Positions 21,175 to 32,288 are shown, counted from the first letter of the stretch. The stretch: 39,335 bases of DNA from Candidatus Shikimatogenerans bostrichidophilus (GCA_029851365.1 CP099832.1:84285-123619); one strand, 5' to 3'. Numbers and translations: made by a program. Notes: generated by a model not told the origin, from the letters alone.

Positions 21175-22938
21175 ATGAATTTTATAATTAATAAAATTAA
21201 TAAAATACTAGATAAAATTTTAATTAAAAAATTTAAAATAAAAAAATTTAAATTTTTTATTTATAATAATTATTTAAATAATCAATACGGTGATGTATAT
21301 ATAAATTTATCTACATTATATTTTTTAAATTCTAAGCAACAACAAGAAATTGGATATATTATAGGTAAAAAAATAATTAATAAATTAAAAAAATATATAA
21401 AATATTATAGAATTATTAATAATAATTTAAATATTTATTATAATAATTATTTTTATTTAAAAATTATAAAACTATTATTTAAAATTAAATTTAATAAATT
21501 ATTGATTTCTAATAAAAATAGAAAAAAAAAAATATTAATAGATTATTTATCACCAAATTCTAATAAACCTTTACACTTAGGTCATTTAAGAAATATAGTA
21601 ATTGGTAATACATTAGCTAATATTTATAAAAGTTTAGGATATAAAGTTATAGAAAGTCAAATTATTAATGATAGAGGTATACATATATGTAAATGTATAT
21701 TATCTTATAAATTATTTTTTAAAAATAAAAAAAATATAAAGATTAAAAAGGGTGATCATTTTGTAGGTAAATTATATATAAAATTTGAAAAAGAATTAAA
21801 TAAAGAGATTAATTATTTAATAAAAAAATATAATATAAATAAAAATGAAGCTTATGTAAAATCAAAATTATTAAAATTGGTTAATATAGAATTAATTAAA
21901 TGGGAAAATAATAATATAAAAATATTAAGTATATGGAAAAAATTAAATAATTTAGTATATAAAGGATTTAAAAAAACTTATAATAAATTAAATATAAAAT
22001 TTAATGAAATATTATATGAAAGTAAAACTTATTTACTAGGTAAAAATAAAATATTAGAAAATTTAAATAATATTTTTTTTTTAAATACTTATGATAAATC
22101 TATATATTATTTATATAAAAATAAAAAAATTATAGTATTAAGAAAAAATGGAACATCTTTATATATTACACAAGAAATTGGTACATTATTATATCGTATA
22201 AAAAAACATAAAAAATTATTTAATATAATTTATGTAGTAGGAAATGAACAAAGTGATCATTTTAATATTTTTTTTGAAATAATTAATAAACTAAAAATAT
22301 GTAATATTAAATTGTATCATTATTCTTATAATACTGTCAATTATTTAGGTAAAAAAATAAAATCAAGAAGAAAAATTAATAATATAATATTAATAGATGA
22401 ATTAATAAAATATTTAAATAAAATAATAAAAAAAAAATTTTTTAATAAAAAAATAAATAAAAAAAAAATATTAAATTTGTCTATTTCTGCTATAAAATAT
22501 GAATTTTTAAAAATTAATCCTAAAAAAATTATTAATTTTAATATAAATAATATATTAAATTTAAAAGGAAATACTGGTATATATATACAATATACATATG
22601 TACGTATTTTATCAATTGTAAATAAATTAAATAATTATAAATTAAAATTAAATAATATAAAAATTATTTTAGAAAATAATGAAAAAACTTTAATTAAACA
22701 ATTAATTGATAATAAAAATATCATTAAAAAAACTATTAAAACAAATGATACATCAATTTTAATTAATTATATATATAATATTTCAAAAATAATTAATAAT
22801 TTTTATAATTTTAATAAAATATTAAAAATAAAAAATTTAAAAATAATGGAAATTAGATTGATTATTTCGAAAATAATATTAAAATTTTTATATTTTAATA
22901 TGAAAATAATTAATATACCGATATTGAAAAAAATATGA
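21175..22938 (+). CDS. argS: Arginyl-tRNA synthetase
   Basis: Class I synthetase. SPNSNKPLHLGHLRN puts HLGH at residues 134-137, followed by GDHFVGKLYIKFEKE, NGTSLYITQEIG (the conserved substrate strand) and VVGNEQSDHF; a DALR-type anticodon domain forms the end with GNTGIYIQYTYVRILSI. The N-terminal Add1 domain is present but compressed. Length 587 is normal. It ends in TGA overlapping the frr start (ATGA), and it heads a plus-strand unit argS-frr-asnS-iscS-miaB with gaps of at most 6 bases. tRNA-Arg(TCT) is at 31767-31840. Confidence 0.96.
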   Translation: MNFIINKINKILDKILIKKFKIKKFKFFIYNNYLNNQYGDVYINLSTLYFLNSKQQQEIGYIIGKKIINKLKKYIKYYRIINNNLNIYYNNYFYLKIIKLLFKIKFNKLLISNKNRKKKILIDYLSPNSNKPLHLGHLRNIVIGNTLANIYKSLGYKVIESQIINDRGIHICKCILSYKLFFKNKKNIKIKKGDHFVGKLYIKFEKELNKEINYLIKKYNINKNEAYVKSKLLKLVNIELIKWENNNIKILSIWKKLNNLVYKGFKKTYNKLNIKFNEILYESKTYLLGKNKILENLNNIFFLNTYDKSIYYLYKNKKIIVLRKNGTSLYITQEIGTLLYRIKKHKKLFNIIYVVGNEQSDHFNIFFEIINKLKICNIKLYHYSYNTVNYLGKKIKSRRKINNIILIDELIKYLNKIIKKKFFNKKINKKKILNLSISAIKYEFLKINPKKIINFNINNILNLKGNTGIYIQYTYVRILSIVNKLNNYKLKLNNIKIILENNEKTLIKQLIDNKNIIKKTIKTNDTSILINYIYNISKIINNFYNFNKILKIKNLKIMEIRLIISKIILKFLYFNMKIINIPILKKI

Positions 22939-23486
22939 ATGAAATATTAAATAATATAAATAAAGATTTTAATAATAGTTTAAAATATTTTTATGATTAT
23001 TTATCTAATATACATTTTGGTAGAGCTAATATAAATATATTAAAAAATATTAATATAAATATTAATAATATTAAGTATAATATATTAAATTTAGCTAATA
23101 TAAGTATATTAGATAAAATTACTATAAAAATTATACCTTATGAAAAAAAAAATTTAAATTTAATAAAAAATGAAATATTTAAAAATAAAATAGGAGGTAC
23201 AATTTTTATAAAAGATAATTATATAATTTTAAAATTATCATTATTTACAGAAGATAAACGATTAGATTTAATAAAAAGAATAAAAATAGAATTAGATAAA
23301 ACTATAACTACATTAAGATTAATAAGGAATAAATATAATAATTTATTAAAATTAAATAATAATATATCTGAAGATGAAAGAAAAAATATAAAAATTGATA
23401 TACAAGTTCTTTTTAATAAATTATTATTAAAAATAAAAAAAGATTTTTATAAAAAAGAAAAAGAAATTATGAATATAAACAGTTAA
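22935..23486 (+). CDS. frr: Ribosome recycling factor
   Basis: RRF splits post-termination ribosomes along with EF-G. The 183 residues match the family length; IHFGRANINILKNI corresponds to the RTGRANP block of helix 1, LTEDKRLDLIKRIKIELDK (residue about 100) to the LTEERRKEL block, and TLRLIRNKYNNLLK to the RNIRRD helix. The ATG overlaps the argS TGA by the shared ATGA, which implies translational coupling, suited to a genome with a mutated anti-Shine-Dalgarno. Confidence 0.93.
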   Translation: MNEILNNINKDFNNSLKYFYDYLSNIHFGRANINILKNINININNIKYNILNLANISILDKITIKIIPYEKKNLNLIKNEIFKNKIGGTIFIKDNYIILKLSLFTEDKRLDLIKRIKIELDKTITTLRLIRNKYNNLLKLNNNISEDERKNIKIDIQVLFNKLLLKIKKDFYKKEKEIMNINS

Positions 23487-23492
23487 AAAAAA

Positions 23493-24872
23493 GTGAAAAA
23501 ATATTCTATAAAATATATATTATCTAACAAAAATATATATAAAAAACTAATAAATAAAATTATAATTATTCAAGGCTGGATAAAATATTATAGAAATAAT
23601 ATTTTTATAGATATTAATGATGGAACAAGCATAAAAAATTTACAAGTATTAATAAAGGATAAAAAGTTTTTATCTATTAAAAAAAAAATTAATATTGGAA
23701 TACCAATAAAAGTTATAGGTATTTTAGTATATCAAAAAAAAAATAAAAATAAAATAGAACTTATACCAAATAAAATAAAAATTTATAAAGGGTATGATTT
23801 AAATTATATTAATAATAGTATATTACAAAATAAATATCATAAATTATCAAAATTAAGAGAAGAAATATATCTAAGATTTAGAACTAATATTTTTAGTACT
23901 ATAATTAGGATAAGAAGTATATTATTTTTTGAGATACACAAATTTTTTTATAAAAATAAATATATATATATAAATACACCTATAATAAATAAAAATAATG
24001 CCGAAGGTGCAGGAGAAGTATTTAATATTACTTCTTTAGATTCTAATAATAAAAATTTAAAAGATTTATTTAATAATGAAGGTAAATTAACAGTATCAGG
24101 ACAATTAGAATTAGAAAGTTCTATGTATGGATTAGGTAAAGTATATACATTTGGTCCTGTATTTAGAGCAGAAAATTCTAATACATACAAGCATTTATCT
24201 GAATTTTGGATGTTAGAATCAGAGATAATGTATTATAAATTAAAAGATATTATTAATCTTGCTATAAAATTAATTAAGTATTTATTAAAAAAAATATTAA
24301 TTAAATGTAAAGATGAATTATTTTATTTAGATCAATATCATAAAAAACATAATAAATTTAAAGATTTAAATAATAGATTAAAAAAAATTATTAATAATAA
24401 ATTTATAAAAATTAGTTATACTAATATTATAAAATTATTAAAAAAAGAAGATAATGATATAATTAAATGGGGAGAAGATATAGGATCTATTCATGAAAAA
24501 ATAATTTTTAATAATATATTTAAAAAATCTTTACCTATTATAATTTATAATTTTCCTAATAAAATTAAACCTTTTTATATGAAACGTAATAAATATAATA
24601 ATACTACAAAATCAATTGATATATTATTACCAGGTGTAGGAGAAATTATAGGTGGATCAGAAAGAGAAACCTCATATAAAAAATTATTAAAAAGAATAAA
24701 AAAAAACAAAATGAATGTAAAAAATATTAATTGGTATTTAAATTTAAGAAAATTAGGTAAAATTTATCATAGTGGATTTGGATTAGGTGTAGATAGATTA
24801 ATACAATTTATAACAGGTATTAATAATATAAGAGATGTAGTACCATTTCCTATATATCCAGGACATATATAA
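23493..24872 (+). CDS. asnS: Asparaginyl-tRNA synthetase
   Basis: Class IIb synthetase. An OB-fold anticodon domain opens the protein (IIIQGWIKYYRNN), then NTPIINKNNAEGAGEVFNI, LTVSGQLELESSMYGLGKVY with RAENSNTYKHLSEFWMLESE (motif 2), and motif 3 GFGLGVDRLIQFITG followed by NIRDVVPFPIYPG. The AEGAGE and PFPxxPG blocks distinguish AsnRS from AspRS. No ATG exists at the right place, so GTG at 23493 (6 bases after frr) is the start, giving KKYSIKYIL. Length 459 is normal. It removes the need for Asp-tRNA-Asn amidation. Confidence 0.95.
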   Translation: MKKYSIKYILSNKNIYKKLINKIIIIQGWIKYYRNNIFIDINDGTSIKNLQVLIKDKKFLSIKKKINIGIPIKVIGILVYQKKNKNKIELIPNKIKIYKGYDLNYINNSILQNKYHKLSKLREEIYLRFRTNIFSTIIRIRSILFFEIHKFFYKNKYIYINTPIINKNNAEGAGEVFNITSLDSNNKNLKDLFNNEGKLTVSGQLELESSMYGLGKVYTFGPVFRAENSNTYKHLSEFWMLESEIMYYKLKDIINLAIKLIKYLLKKILIKCKDELFYLDQYHKKHNKFKDLNNRLKKIINNKFIKISYTNIIKLLKKEDNDIIKWGEDIGSIHEKIIFNNIFKKSLPIIIYNFPNKIKPFYMKRNKYNNTTKSIDILLPGVGEIIGGSERETSYKKLLKRIKKNKMNVKNINWYLNLRKLGKIYHSGFGLGVDRLIQFITGINNIRDVVPFPIYPGHI

Positions 24873-24877
24873 TATTT

Positions 24878-26023
24878 ATGAAAATTATTAATTTAGATAA
24901 TGCATCAAATACAAGGATGCGTAAATATGTAATAAAAATTTATAAAAATTTATTATATGATAAATATATATCTAATCCATCTTCTTTTCATTATTTAGGT
25001 AGACATTCTAAATATTATATAGAAAAATCTAGAAAAGAAATATCTAAATTAATTAATTGTAAATCTTCAGAAATAATTTTTACATCTAGTGGAACTGAAG
25101 CTAATAATTTAATAATTAGAAGTGTAATAAATAATTATAAAATAAAGTATATAATAACATCAAAGTTAGAACATTTATCTGTATTAGAAACAATAAAAAT
25201 ATTTAATAATAGAATAAATATAATTTATATAGGTAATGATAAATTAGGTAATTTAAATTTAAATCAATTAAATTTTATTTTAAAAAGTAAAACTAATTAT
25301 AAATATAATATATTAGTTTCTATAATGGCTATAAATAATGAAATTGGAAATATAAATAATATAAAATTTATTGGTTTATTATGTAAAAAATATAATTCTT
25401 TATTTCATTCAGATTTTATTCAATTTATAGGTCATTATAAAGTAAATGTTAAAAAAATATATTGTCATTTTTTTTCTGCTAGTGCTCATAAATTTTATGG
25501 TCCACTAGGAATAGGATTTATATATAAAAAAGAAGGTTATAATTTAAAAAAATATATAACAGGAGGTAGTCAAGAATATCAAATAAGATCAGGAACAGAA
25601 AATTTATATGGTATATTTTGTATTTATTATGCTTTAAAATTATGTTATAAAAATTATATAAAAGAAAAAAGAAGAATTTTATTATTAAAAAAATATACTA
25701 TTAAATTATTAAATAAAAATATAATAAATGTAAAATATAATGGATTATCAAATAATTTAAAAAAAAGTGTATATAATATATTGAGTATAAGATTACCAGT
25801 AAAAGATGATTTATTACATATAAAATTAGATTTAATGAATATAATTGTTTCTACTGGTAGTTCTTGTTATTCTAATAATAAAAAATCATATGTGTTAAAA
25901 AATATATTAAATAGGTATATTTATAATAATACTACATCATTACGAATCTCTTTAGGAATATATAATAATAAAAGTGATATATATATTTTTGTAAGAAAAT
26001 TAAAAAAAATATTATTATGTTAA
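24878..26023 (+). CDS. iscS: Cysteine desulfurase (IscS/NifS class)
   Basis: PLP enzyme that takes sulfur from cysteine for Fe-S clusters and tRNA thiolation. INLDNASNT opens the protein; SGTEANNLIIR, SKLEHLSVLET (PLP-stacking His), SASAHKFYGPLGIGF with the PLP lysine K205, RSGTEN and the mobile active loop STGSSCYS with C330 are visible. These place it in class I (IscS-like) more than class II (SufS). 381 residues, full length. The likely clients here are MiaB, the U32 protein and the ferredoxin; SufE at 29379-29783 may be a sulfur acceptor. miaB overlaps its end by 7 bases, an apt pairing of sulfur source and methylthiolase. Confidence 0.94.
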   Translation: MKIINLDNASNTRMRKYVIKIYKNLLYDKYISNPSSFHYLGRHSKYYIEKSRKEISKLINCKSSEIIFTSSGTEANNLIIRSVINNYKIKYIITSKLEHLSVLETIKIFNNRINIIYIGNDKLGNLNLNQLNFILKSKTNYKYNILVSIMAINNEIGNINNIKFIGLLCKKYNSLFHSDFIQFIGHYKVNVKKIYCHFFSASAHKFYGPLGIGFIYKKEGYNLKKYITGGSQEYQIRSGTENLYGIFCIYYALKLCYKNYIKEKRRILLLKKYTIKLLNKNIINVKYNGLSNNLKKSVYNILSIRLPVKDDLLHIKLDLMNIIVSTGSSCYSNNKKSYVLKNILNRYIYNNTTSLRISLGIYNNKSDIYIFVRKLKKILLC

Positions 26024-27378
26024 AGAATTTTTATATTATTAATTATGGATGTCAAATGAATATTTATGATAATGAAATAATTATAAGCATATTGACTAAA
26101 AATAAATATAATTATGTAAAAGACATATTTAAAGCTGATATAATATTAATAAATACTTGTTCAATTAGAGAAAAAGCTGAAATTACTGTAATTAATAAAT
26201 TAATATATTTAAATAGTTTAAAGAAGAAAAAAAAAATTTTTATAGGTATCATTGGATGTATGGCAAGAAGAATTCAAAAATTTATAAAAATAAAAAAAAG
26301 AATAATAGATTTTATAGTAGGTCCTGATAATTATAGAGAGTTACCAAATATAATTAAATCTATAGAAGATAATAGATATTTTATTAATATATTATTATCT
26401 AATGAAGAAACTTATTCTAATATTTTTCCTAGTAAAATATATAATATTAATAAAGTTACTTCATATGTAACTATTTCAAGAGGATGTGATAATATGTGTA
26501 CTTTTTGTGTAGTACCATTTACAAGAGGTAGGGAACGTAGTAAAAGTCCTAATGTAATAATAAAAGAATGTGAAAGATTATATAATTATGGATATAAAGA
26601 AATTACTTTATTAGGTCAAAATGTTGATTCATATTTATGGACACCTGAAACACATATTAAAAAAAATATAAAAGATAAAAAAAAAGCTATTGATTTTTCT
26701 AATTTATTAGAGATAATTGCTAAAAAATTTAATAATATAAGATTTAGATTTTCGACATCTAACCCTCATGATATGTCTATAAGAGTTTTGAAAGTTATTA
26801 AAAAATATAATAATATTTGTAAATATATTCATTTACCTGTACAATCAGGTAGTAATAGGATATTAAAATTAATGAATAGAAAATATAGTAGATTAGAGTA
26901 TATAAATTTAATAGATAATATTAAAAATATTATACCAGAATGTGCTATATCTTATGATATTATTACAGGATTCTGCACTGAAACTGAAAAAGATCATATA
27001 GATACATTAAATCTAATGAAATATGTAAAATATGATTTTGGATATATGTTTATGTATTCTCATAGAGAAGGTACATATTCTTATAATAAATTAAAAGATA
27101 ATGTACCATTAATAATAAAAAAAAGAAGATTAAATGAAATAATTAAATTACAAAGAAAACATTCTTATAATAAATTAAAAAAATATATTAATACAGTTCA
27201 AAATGTTTTAATTGAAGGTGATTCTAAAAAAGATAATAATTATTGGTATGGTAGAAATTCACAAAATACATTAATAGTTTTTAAAAAGAATAATGAATCT
27301 ATAGGAGAATATGTAAATGTTAAAATTTTAAAAAATACATCTGCTACATTAATAGGAGAAAGAGAAAAAAAATATTAG
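26017..27378 (+). CDS. miaB: MiaB tRNA-2-methylthio-N6-isopentenyladenosine synthase
   Basis: Radical SAM methylthiotransferase acting on i6A37 of UNN-reading tRNAs. N-terminal cluster cysteines occur in NYGCQMN (C12), INTCSIREKAE and GCMARR; the radical SAM CxxxCxxC is C157, C161, C164 in GCDNMCTFCVVP, followed by TRGRERSK, LLGQNVDSY, HLPVQSGSN and a C-terminal TRAM domain. 453 residues, full length; both 4Fe-4S sites are intact. It overlaps iscS by 7 bases. Its activity requires MiaA, which is not in the window. It ends in TAG. Confidence 0.96.
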   Translation: MLKNFYIINYGCQMNIYDNEIIISILTKNKYNYVKDIFKADIILINTCSIREKAEITVINKLIYLNSLKKKKKIFIGIIGCMARRIQKFIKIKKRIIDFIVGPDNYRELPNIIKSIEDNRYFINILLSNEETYSNIFPSKIYNINKVTSYVTISRGCDNMCTFCVVPFTRGRERSKSPNVIIKECERLYNYGYKEITLLGQNVDSYLWTPETHIKKNIKDKKKAIDFSNLLEIIAKKFNNIRFRFSTSNPHDMSIRVLKVIKKYNNICKYIHLPVQSGSNRILKLMNRKYSRLEYINLIDNIKNIIPECAISYDIITGFCTETEKDHIDTLNLMKYVKYDFGYMFMYSHREGTYSYNKLKDNVPLIIKKRRLNEIIKLQRKHSYNKLKKYINTVQNVLIEGDSKKDNNYWYGRNSQNTLIVFKKNNESIGEYVNVKILKNTSATLIGEREKKY

Positions 27379-27432
27379 GTTTTATTTATATTTTACTATA
27401 TATATATTATATATTATAAAAATTTATTAATA

Positions 27433-27717
27433 GTGGTAAAAATTAATATTAAACCATTAAATGATCGTGTTTTGGTAGAACCTTTACCAGTAGAAAATAA
27501 AACTTCTACAGGAATAATAATACCAGAAACTGCTAAAGAGAAATCACAAGAAGGTATAGTAATAGCAGTAGGTAATGGAAAAAATAATTCTAAAATGACT
27601 GTAAAAGTAGGTAACAAAGTATTATTTGGTAAATATTCTGGTACAGAAATTAAAATTAATAATAAGGTATATTTAATTATGTATGAGAATGATATATTTG
27701 CAATAATAAATAATTAA
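27433..27717 (+). CDS. groES: GroES co-chaperonin
   Basis: The 94-residue lid of the GroEL chamber: [15 protein letters not shown] at the front, [18 protein letters not shown] (mobile loop region), [10 protein letters not shown] and the ending [13 protein letters not shown]. The only fitting start is GTG at 27433; no ATG is available. The 54-base gap after miaB is pure A+T, ending in TATATATTATATATTATAAA, where a promoter may lie; I see no clear operator such as CIRCE. groEL follows after 15 bases. Chaperonin is typically very highly expressed in reduced symbionts, to buffer destabilised proteins. Confidence 0.96.
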   Translation: MVKINIKPLNDRVLVEPLPVENKTSTGIIIPETAKEKSQEGIVIAVGNGKNNSKMTVKVGNKVLFGKYSGTEIKINNKVYLIMYENDIFAIINN

Positions 27718-27729
27718 AAAAATATATAA

Positions 27730-29364
<1,635 letters not shown>

Positions 29365-29370
29365 TTTTTA

Positions 29371-29404
29371 AACAGATTCTAATTTTTATTAATTAGAATC
29401 TGTT
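29371..29404. terminator. Perfect 14-bp hairpin between groEL and sufE
   Basis: AACAGATTCTAATT (29371-29384), loop TTTATT, AATTAGAATCTGTT (29391-29404). It is placed at the end of groEL and covers the last eight codons of convergent sufE, so it could end transcription in both directions. There is no long T-run after it on the plus strand (GTTTATT), thus it may rather protect the 3' end of the groESL mRNA. Confidence 0.6.
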
Positions 29405-29783
29405 GTTTATTAAATGCAAATTCTTTTATTTTTTTTATTATTCTTAAATAACCGATATATTTATTAATAGAAATAAAATTATTAAATTTTATTTTATTAA
29501 ATAAATCATTTTTATTATTAAGTATATAGTCAATAGTTTTATTAGAATAATATTTAATAATTAAATATATTATTCCATTAATTATTTTAGAATCAGATTT
29601 ACCTTTTATATATATTTTATTATTTTTATAATAAATATAAATCCAAAGTTTAGTTAAACATTTTTTAATTAAATTATTTTTATTTTTTAATTTATTAGAT
29701 AATTTAGGTAATTTTTTACCTATATTAATTAAAAAGTTATAAATATTTTTATTTTTTATTTTTTTTAAAATTTTATAATACAT
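29379..29783 (-). CDS. sufE: SufE sulfur acceptor
   Basis: SufE takes persulfide sulfur from a cysteine desulfurase and hands it to the SufBCD scaffold. Family blocks: YNFLINIGKKLPKL at residue about 15, NLIKKCLTKLWIYI with the acceptor Cys C42, SDSKIINGIIYLIIKYYS, and a C-terminal NKYIGYLRIIKKIKEFA (family: SxxRxNGLxxMIxxIK). Length 134 is normal. It is divergent from lepA with only 6 bases between the two start codons. Its C-terminal codons are inside the hairpin shared with groEL. SufB, C, D are not in the window. Confidence 0.88.
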   Translation of the reverse strand: MYYKILKKIKNKNIYNFLINIGKKLPKLSNKLKNKNNLIKKCLTKLWIYIYYKNNKIYIKGKSDSKIINGIIYLIIKYYSNKTIDYILNNKNDLFNKIKFNNFISINKYIGYLRIIKKIKEFAFNKQQILINKN

Positions 29784-29789
29784 ATTAAA

Positions 29790-31571
29790 ATGAAATTAAA
29801 ATATATAAGAAATTTTTGTATAATAGCCCATATAGATCATGGTAAAAGTTCTTTAGCATATCAATTATTAAAAGTAACTAAATCTATAAATAATAATAAT
29901 AATTTATTAGATAATATGGAATTAGAGAAAGAAAAAGGAATTACTATAAAAAATCATATAATACAAATTTATTATAAATATAAAAATAATAAATATAAAT
30001 TGAATTTAATTGATACTCCTGGTCATGCTGATTTTTCATATGAAGTTTATAAATCTATTTTAGCATCTGAAGGAGCTATTTTATTAATAGATATATCTAA
30101 AAATATACAAGCTCAAACTATTTATAATTTAAAATTAGCTTTAAATAATAATAAAAAAATTATACCAGTTTTAAATAAAATAGATTTAAATATAGATTAT
30201 ACTAATGTAATAGATAATGTAGTAAAATTAATTAAATGTAAACCTAAAAATATATTATTAATTAGTGCTAAATTTGGTGTAGGTATTAATAAATTAATTG
30301 AATATATTATTAAATATATACCTAGTCCAAATGGTAATATTAATAAATCATTACAAGCGTTAATTATAGATTCCTATTATGATAATTATAAAGGTATAAT
30401 TATATATTTTAGAATTTTTAATGGAGTAATAAAAGAAAATGATAAAATTAAATTGTTATCTAATAATAAAATTATAGTTGTAAAAGGATTATATACATTA
30501 GAATATAAAAATAGAAAAAAAAAATATATATCTGCAGGAGATGTAGGATCTTTTTTATATAAAAGTAAAAATATAGATGATATAATAATTGGAGATACAA
30601 TAGTATCATATTATGATAAAAATCCTATAAAAATTACTAATATTAAACGAATTCAATCAAATATTTTTATTAGTATTTTTCCTATAAATTCTAATGAATA
30701 TATTAAACTAGAAAATTCTATTAAAAAATTAAAATTAAATGATTATTCATTTACTTTTTATAAAGATTTTTCTAATACTTTTGGTAATGGATTTAGATGT
30801 GGATTTTTAGGTATATTACATTTTGAAATTATAAAAGAAAGAATAATAAGAGAATATAATATAGATATTATAAGTACTATACCAAATGTAAAATATAAAA
30901 TTATGCTAAAAAATAAATCTATTATATATATAGATAATCCTATAAAATATCCACCTAAAAATAGTATATTATATATAATGGAACCTAATGTTAAAATTAC
31001 AATATTAACTAATAATATATATATAGGTAATGTAATAACATTTTGTATTAAAAAAAGAGCTAAATTAATTAATCAAATATATTTAAGTAATAATAAAGTA
31101 AAATTAATTTTTAATATACCATTTAATGAAATATTATCAGATTTTAATAATAAATTAAAAATATTAACTAAGGGATATAATACTATGAGTTATAATTTAA
31201 TAGGATACTTAATATCTGATATAATTAAAGTTGATATTTTTATTAATAATATAAAAATAGAAGGATTTTCATTTTTTAGCAATATAAAGACTGCTTATAC
31301 TAAAAGTAAAAAAATATGTAAAAAATTAAAAGAATTGATCCCAAGGAAACAATTTAAAATTCCTATTCAAGCATATATAGATAATAAAATAATTGCTAGA
31401 GAAACTATAAGTCCATATAGAAAAGATGTAACTTCTAAATGCTATGGAGGTGATATAACTAGAAAAATGAAATTATTAAATAAACAAAAAAAAGGTAAAA
31501 AAAGGATGTATAGAATAGGTAAAATAGATTTACCTCAATCTATATTTTATTCATTAATAAATATTAATTAA
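29790..31571 (+). CDS. lepA: Elongation factor 4 (LepA)
   Basis: Translational GTPase that back-translocates or remodels stalled ribosomes. G1 AHIDHGKSS (13-21; the canonical T is S), DNMELEKEKGITIK (G2), DTPGHADFSYEV (G3), LNKIDL (G4) and a C-terminal LepA-specific domain with SFSFFSN, ELIPRKQFKIPIQA, IIARETISPYRKDV, CYGGDITRKMKLL and KKRMYRIG. 593 residues, full length. In E. coli lepA is dispensable, so keeping it in so small a genome is notable. Its start is 6 bases from the sufE start on the other strand. Confidence 0.96.
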   Translation: MKLKYIRNFCIIAHIDHGKSSLAYQLLKVTKSINNNNNLLDNMELEKEKGITIKNHIIQIYYKYKNNKYKLNLIDTPGHADFSYEVYKSILASEGAILLIDISKNIQAQTIYNLKLALNNNKKIIPVLNKIDLNIDYTNVIDNVVKLIKCKPKNILLISAKFGVGINKLIEYIIKYIPSPNGNINKSLQALIIDSYYDNYKGIIIYFRIFNGVIKENDKIKLLSNNKIIVVKGLYTLEYKNRKKKYISAGDVGSFLYKSKNIDDIIIGDTIVSYYDKNPIKITNIKRIQSNIFISIFPINSNEYIKLENSIKKLKLNDYSFTFYKDFSNTFGNGFRCGFLGILHFEIIKERIIREYNIDIISTIPNVKYKIMLKNKSIIYIDNPIKYPPKNSILYIMEPNVKITILTNNIYIGNVITFCIKKRAKLINQIYLSNNKVKLIFNIPFNEILSDFNNKLKILTKGYNTMSYNLIGYLISDIIKVDIFINNIKIEGFSFFSNIKTAYTKSKKICKKLKELIPRKQFKIPIQAYIDNKIIARETISPYRKDVTSKCYGGDITRKMKLLNKQKKGKKRMYRIGKIDLPQSIFYSLININ

Positions 31572-31598
31572 TTAATTAATATATTATTATAAAAAATA

Positions 31599-31680
31599 GG
31601 AGAGTTGCCGGAGAGGTTTATCGGACCAGTTTGCTAAACTGGCAGCTTATGCTACATGGGTTCGAATCCCATACTCTCCG
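31599..31680 (+). tRNA. tRNA-Ser (GCT)
   Basis: Class II tRNA with a long variable arm. Acceptor GGAGAGT/ACTCTCC, anticodon loop TTGCTAA on CCAGT/ACTGG giving GCT, T-loop TTCGAAT, discriminator G, no CCA. First of a run of three tRNAs leading straight into smpB. Confidence 0.95.
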
Positions 31681-31682
31681 AT

Positions 31683-31758
31683 CGGGGTGTAGCGTAGCCT
31701 GGATAATCGCGCCTGGTTTGGGACCAGGAGATCATAAGTTCAAATCTTATCACCCCGA
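31683..31758 (+). tRNA. tRNA-Pro (TGG)
   Basis: Acceptor CGGGGTG/CACCCCG, anticodon loop TTTGGGA on CCTGG/CCAGG giving TGG, T-loop TTCAAAT, discriminator A, no CCA. Only 2 bases separate it from tRNA-Ser. Confidence 0.95.
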
Positions 31759-31766
31759 TATAATAT

Positions 31767-31840
31767 GGTCACGTAGCTCAGTAGGATAGAGCAACTGCCT
31801 TCTAAGCAGTTGGTCACAGGTTCGAATCCTGTCGTGATCA
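31767..31840 (+). tRNA. tRNA-Arg (TCT)
   Basis: Acceptor GGTCACG/CGTGATC (one G-T), anticodon loop CTTCTAA on ACTGC/GCAGT giving TCT, T-loop TTCGAAT, discriminator A, no CCA. It reads AGA/AGG, which are the dominant Arg codons in these genes. A single base separates its end from the smpB ATG. Confidence 0.95.
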
Positions 31841-31841
31841 T

Positions 31842-32264
31842 ATGAATAAAGAAATTATTAATAAAAAGGCTAGATATTATTATACACTTATTAAAAAATT
31901 TAATGCTGGATTAATATTATATGGAAATGAGATTAAATTAATAAGGAATAATAAATGTAATATAACAAATGCATATTGTAAGTTATATAAAAATAATATT
32001 TATTTATTAAACTTTAAAATACATAATTGTAATTTAAGAGAAATAGAATTGTTATTATCTAAAAAAGAAATTCAAAAAATTAATAATTTAATTATAAATA
32101 AAATTTATACTATTATACCTACTAAAATTTTTTACTCTAAAAGTGGATTTGCTAAAATAGAATTATTTTTATCTAAAAGAAAAAAAAAATATGATATAAG
32201 AAGAATTAGTAAAAAAAAAGAAAAAGAATTGAATAAAAAAAAATTAAAAAAATATTATTATTAG
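31842..32264 (+). CDS. smpB: SmpB, tmRNA-binding protein
   Basis: Partner of tmRNA in trans-translation. KKARYYYTLIKKFNAGLILYGNEIKLIRN matches the family front (read in short parts, residues 8-36), with NCNLREIELLLSKKEI and YSKSGFAKIELFLSKRKKKYDIRR in the core and a basic lysine-rich C-terminal tail that would enter the mRNA channel. 140 residues, slightly shorter than usual. The ATG lies one base after tRNA-Arg, so 3' end processing of that tRNA would leave an almost leaderless smpB mRNA. The tmRNA gene is not visible in this window. It ends in TAG. Confidence 0.92.
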   Translation: MNKEIINKKARYYYTLIKKFNAGLILYGNEIKLIRNNKCNITNAYCKLYKNNIYLLNFKIHNCNLREIELLLSKKEIQKINNLIINKIYTIIPTKIFYSKSGFAKIELFLSKRKKKYDIRRISKKKEKELNKKKLKKYYY

Positions 32265-32288
32265 TAATATTTTTTTAATTTTTTAAAT

